DNA from: Deltaproteobacteria bacterium
Lineage (GTDB): Bacteria > Desulfobacterota > JADFXK01
Assembly (NCBI GenBank): GCA_015233285.1
Contig: JADFYA010000156.1
Span: 1-8,134 of the forward strand
Reading direction: 5' to 3'
DNA: 8,134 nucleotides
The notes under the pieces were generated by a model. It was not told where the DNA came from. It did not search any database and was given only the letters and a program-made list of their open reading frames with translations. Position numbers and translations under genes: made by a program. This document shows, one piece after another, positions 6,329-8,134 of the stretch. Each line of letters begins with the position of its first letter. Positions within the stretch are counted from its first letter, which is position 1.

Positions 6329-6393
6329 GGGAATTAGCCCGACCTTTAAGATCTTGCTGCTGATCCGGTGGCCGGTAACCGGTACGGCGGACC
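6329..6393. other. Short convergent gap with CCGGT repeats
   Basis: The 65-base gap between the chemoreceptor stop and the PAS–V4R stop contains CCGGT three times at a 7-base period (6365–6369, 6372–6376, 6379–6383). It also contains an AAGATCTT palindrome. The CCGGT-A-ACCGG centre is self-complementary. No stem followed by a T run is visible in either direction, so termination here is unclear. Confidence 0.4.
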
Positions 6394-8134
6394 TCAGGCG
6401 GCCGGCTTTGCTTCAAATCGGCAGAGTTTATCACCGGAACACCAGCAGTCGACTTCCTTCACATTAAAGCGAAAACCGGTGTGCTCCAGGAGCAGGCCGC
6501 TGATGAACCCTTCATCATAATTACATATGGTCTCATTAGAAATAGGCAGCCCGGAACAACCTAGATCTTCGGCCAGGGTGAGAACAAAATTCATCGTCTC
6601 CAATTCCGCTTTTTCAATCTTCAGAATACCCATCTTCAAATTCCCCAAAAGCTCCTGTACTTCCTTCATAAATTCGTCAAAACTCCCGGCCTTGACCATC
6701 ATCGCCCGGTAGAGCTCTTTGCCGGCCATCTCACCGGCCTCAAAATATAACTTGTCGGCTGTCTCGGAGTCAAATTTTGCGATAATGACATCTCTTAACG
6801 TAAACTGTAATAATCTGTAAAGCGCCACATCTATGGAAGAACCAAGGTTGGGGCGACCCTGGGTGATATCTCCGAGCATGGTCCAATCAAACGTTGGTTC
6901 TTCTCTTTCTTCCTTGAACGGTCTAATCCCCTCATTGGGGTCGACCTCCGCCGGGACGATGTATTTGGCGCTTTGCCCGGCTTGTCTTCTCAACTCGTTG
7001 ATTTCTTGTTTGAGATAAAGCATTCTTATTTCCCGGCCCACTACCAACCGGTTGAATCGTTCGAGATCCTTAACATACTGCTCCAGTTCCCTTTCCACCT
7101 TTTTCCGTTCAGTCACGTCACCGAACGTAACCACTGCGCCCACCAAAATGTTCTCTTTATAAATAGGCGTGCTGGAGTAATCAACGTAGAAACTGTTACC
7201 ATCTTTACGCCACCAGATTTCGTTGACATTCCGTCTGGTTTCTCCTCCCTTGTAAGAAGCCGACATGGGTCCGTCGTCTGCCTGGTTTGGTGAGACATCC
7301 GGTAATGACTGGTAAATGATAGGCTGAATTTTCTTTCCCAACATCTCTTCCTCTCCGTATCCCCACATGCGGAGAGCCGCAGGATTGGCGAAAGTCATTT
7401 GACCACTTGTATCGACCCCGAAAATGCCTTCTCCGGCCGACTCGAGCAGTAACCGGCTGCGCTCTTCAGCCGCGGTCAACGCCTTCTCAATTGTTTTAAT
7501 CTTGGTTATATCTACCAGCCAGGCCAGAGTGCCTTTCTCCCCCCCATATTCAGTCCGAAGATAGGTGGCCATGAAATTGTGTATCCTATTGTCCGTCCCA
7601 AACATCTGGACATCAAAATCGGAGACGATTTCTTGTTGACGGAGAAGTTCAGCGAGCACGTCTCGATCGCCGGCATCGGTACAAAGCGGCGGAGCCGGAT
7701 CTCCAACTCGGGGGCCCAGTAAATTCGTGAAGTGTGGGTTGGCAAACCGGATTACCCCATCCACAAAGACGGCCACGGCTATAGGGCTGGTGTCAAGGAT
7801 GCCCTGAAGTATTTCACGGCTCTTGGCCAGGGCCGATTCAGCGGCTTTTCGTTCGGTGATATCGCGGATGGAGACGCAGACACAAGTGCCTCGGGAGCCG
7901 GATGCGGGTAACTTTGACAGCCCGATTTCCGCCGGATACTCCGAGCCGTCCCGGCGCACTCCCCGCAGGTTGAGGCCGCTGCCCATCTCTCGACCCGTTA
8001 GGGTCTGCATGAAGCTCTCACGCTTAAGCCCATGCCCGGCTCGGATATCCTCCGGAACCAGGATATCGACATTCTTGTTCAGCAGGTCGCCGGGCTGGTA
8101 ACCGAACATCTTGTCGACCATGGCGTTGGTGAGA
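6394..8134 (-). CDS. Multi-PAS sensor protein with C-terminal V4R domain (5' end outside window)
   Basis: The frame is open to the right edge and the first PAS domain is already under way there (LTNAMVDKMFGY), so the N-terminus is missing; the ATG at 8121 is internal. Numbering is from that Met. A partial PAS with its PAC segment ends near residue 93 (SIRDITERK). A second PAS covers about 98–212 (ending WLVDITKIK) and a third about 218–342 (FANPAALRMWGY, ending FGDVTERK). A helical coiled-coil linker follows (about 336–382; ERFNRLVVGREIRMLYLKQE), of the kind often placed before output domains. A V4R (4-vinyl reductase-like, small-molecule binding) domain spans about 413–572. There is no histidine kinase, GGDEF, AAA+ or DNA-binding domain in the visible part. 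V4R residues C533, E556, C559 and C567 have the spacing of the MopR/DmpR zinc site. No membrane segment is visible. Output may be through a partner protein or a domain upstream. Confidence 0.92.
   Translation of the reverse strand, partial: LTNAMVDKMFGYQPGDLLNKNVDILVPEDIRAGHGLKRESFMQTLTGREMGSGLNLRGVRRDGSEYPAEIGLSKLPASGSRGTCVCVSIRDITERKAAESALAKSREILQGILDTSPIAVAVFVDGVIRFANPHFTNLLGPRVGDPAPPLCTDAGDRDVLAELLRQQEIVSDFDVQMFGTDNRIHNFMATYLRTEYGGEKGTLAWLVDITKIKTIEKALTAAEERSRLLLESAGEGIFGVDTSGQMTFANPAALRMWGYGEEEMLGKKIQPIIYQSLPDVSPNQADDGPMSASYKGGETRRNVNEIWWRKDGNSFYVDYSSTPIYKENILVGAVVTFGDVTERKKVERELEQYVKDLERFNRLVVGREIRMLYLKQEINELRRQAGQSAKYIVPAEVDPNEGIRPFKEEREEPTFDWTMLGDITQGRPNLGSSIDVALYRLLQFTLRDVIIAKFDSETADKLYFEAGEMAGKELYRAMMVKAGSFDEFMKEVQELLGNLKMGILKIEKAELETMNFVLTLAEDLGCSGLPISNETICNYDEGFISGLLLEHTGFRFNVKEVDCWCSGDKLCRFEAKPAA

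Noticed and set aside
1..8134. CRISPR array, insertion sequence, tRNA or phage elements
   Set aside because: No regularly spaced long repeats, no transposase or integrase motifs, and no tRNA T-arm or CCA pattern seen on either strand.

Overview
The window looks like a chromosomal segment from a Desulfobacterota (deltaproteobacterial) type bacterium. This is inferred from the type of chemoreceptor, the PAS–V4R sensor and the DUF2304/glycosyltransferase pair; no rRNA or other marker is present to confirm it. There are seven credible protein genes. I see no tRNA, rRNA, CRISPR array, transposase or phage gene.

Layout: (1) 1–473 has no convincing gene; it holds a possible sigma-70 promoter (313–340) and a weak hairpin followed by a T run (402–429). 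(2) 474–737 (+) encodes a small protein with a four-cysteine C-x5-C-x11-C-x2-C pattern. (3) 895–3981 (−) is a tightly overlapping four-gene operon. In transcription order it encodes a membrane-anchored GT2 glycosyltransferase, a polyprenyl-phosphate-sugar-synthase-like GT2, a DUF2304 membrane protein and a CheR-type chemoreceptor methyltransferase. (4) 3982–4468 is a divergent, partly AT-rich regulatory region with short repeats, palindromes and a candidate promoter. (5) 4469–6328 (+) encodes a dCache chemoreceptor with a full signalling hairpin. (6) 6394–8134 (−), running off the right edge, encodes a multi-PAS protein ending in a V4R domain.

How the genes may fit together: the two GT2 enzymes and DUF2304 look like a small module that charges a lipid carrier with a sugar and uses it on a surface glycan. 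The unusual part is that the last gene of this operon is cheR, while a chemoreceptor that CheR could methylate is transcribed divergently from the same intergenic region. No cheA, cheW, cheB or cheY is visible. The simplest reading is a chemosensory input tied genetically to surface-glycan production, or an orphan cheR carried in a glycan operon. This is inference. The PAS–V4R protein adds a second sensor, and its V4R domain keeps the C/E/C/C spacing of the zinc site known from phenol-sensing regulators such as MopR.
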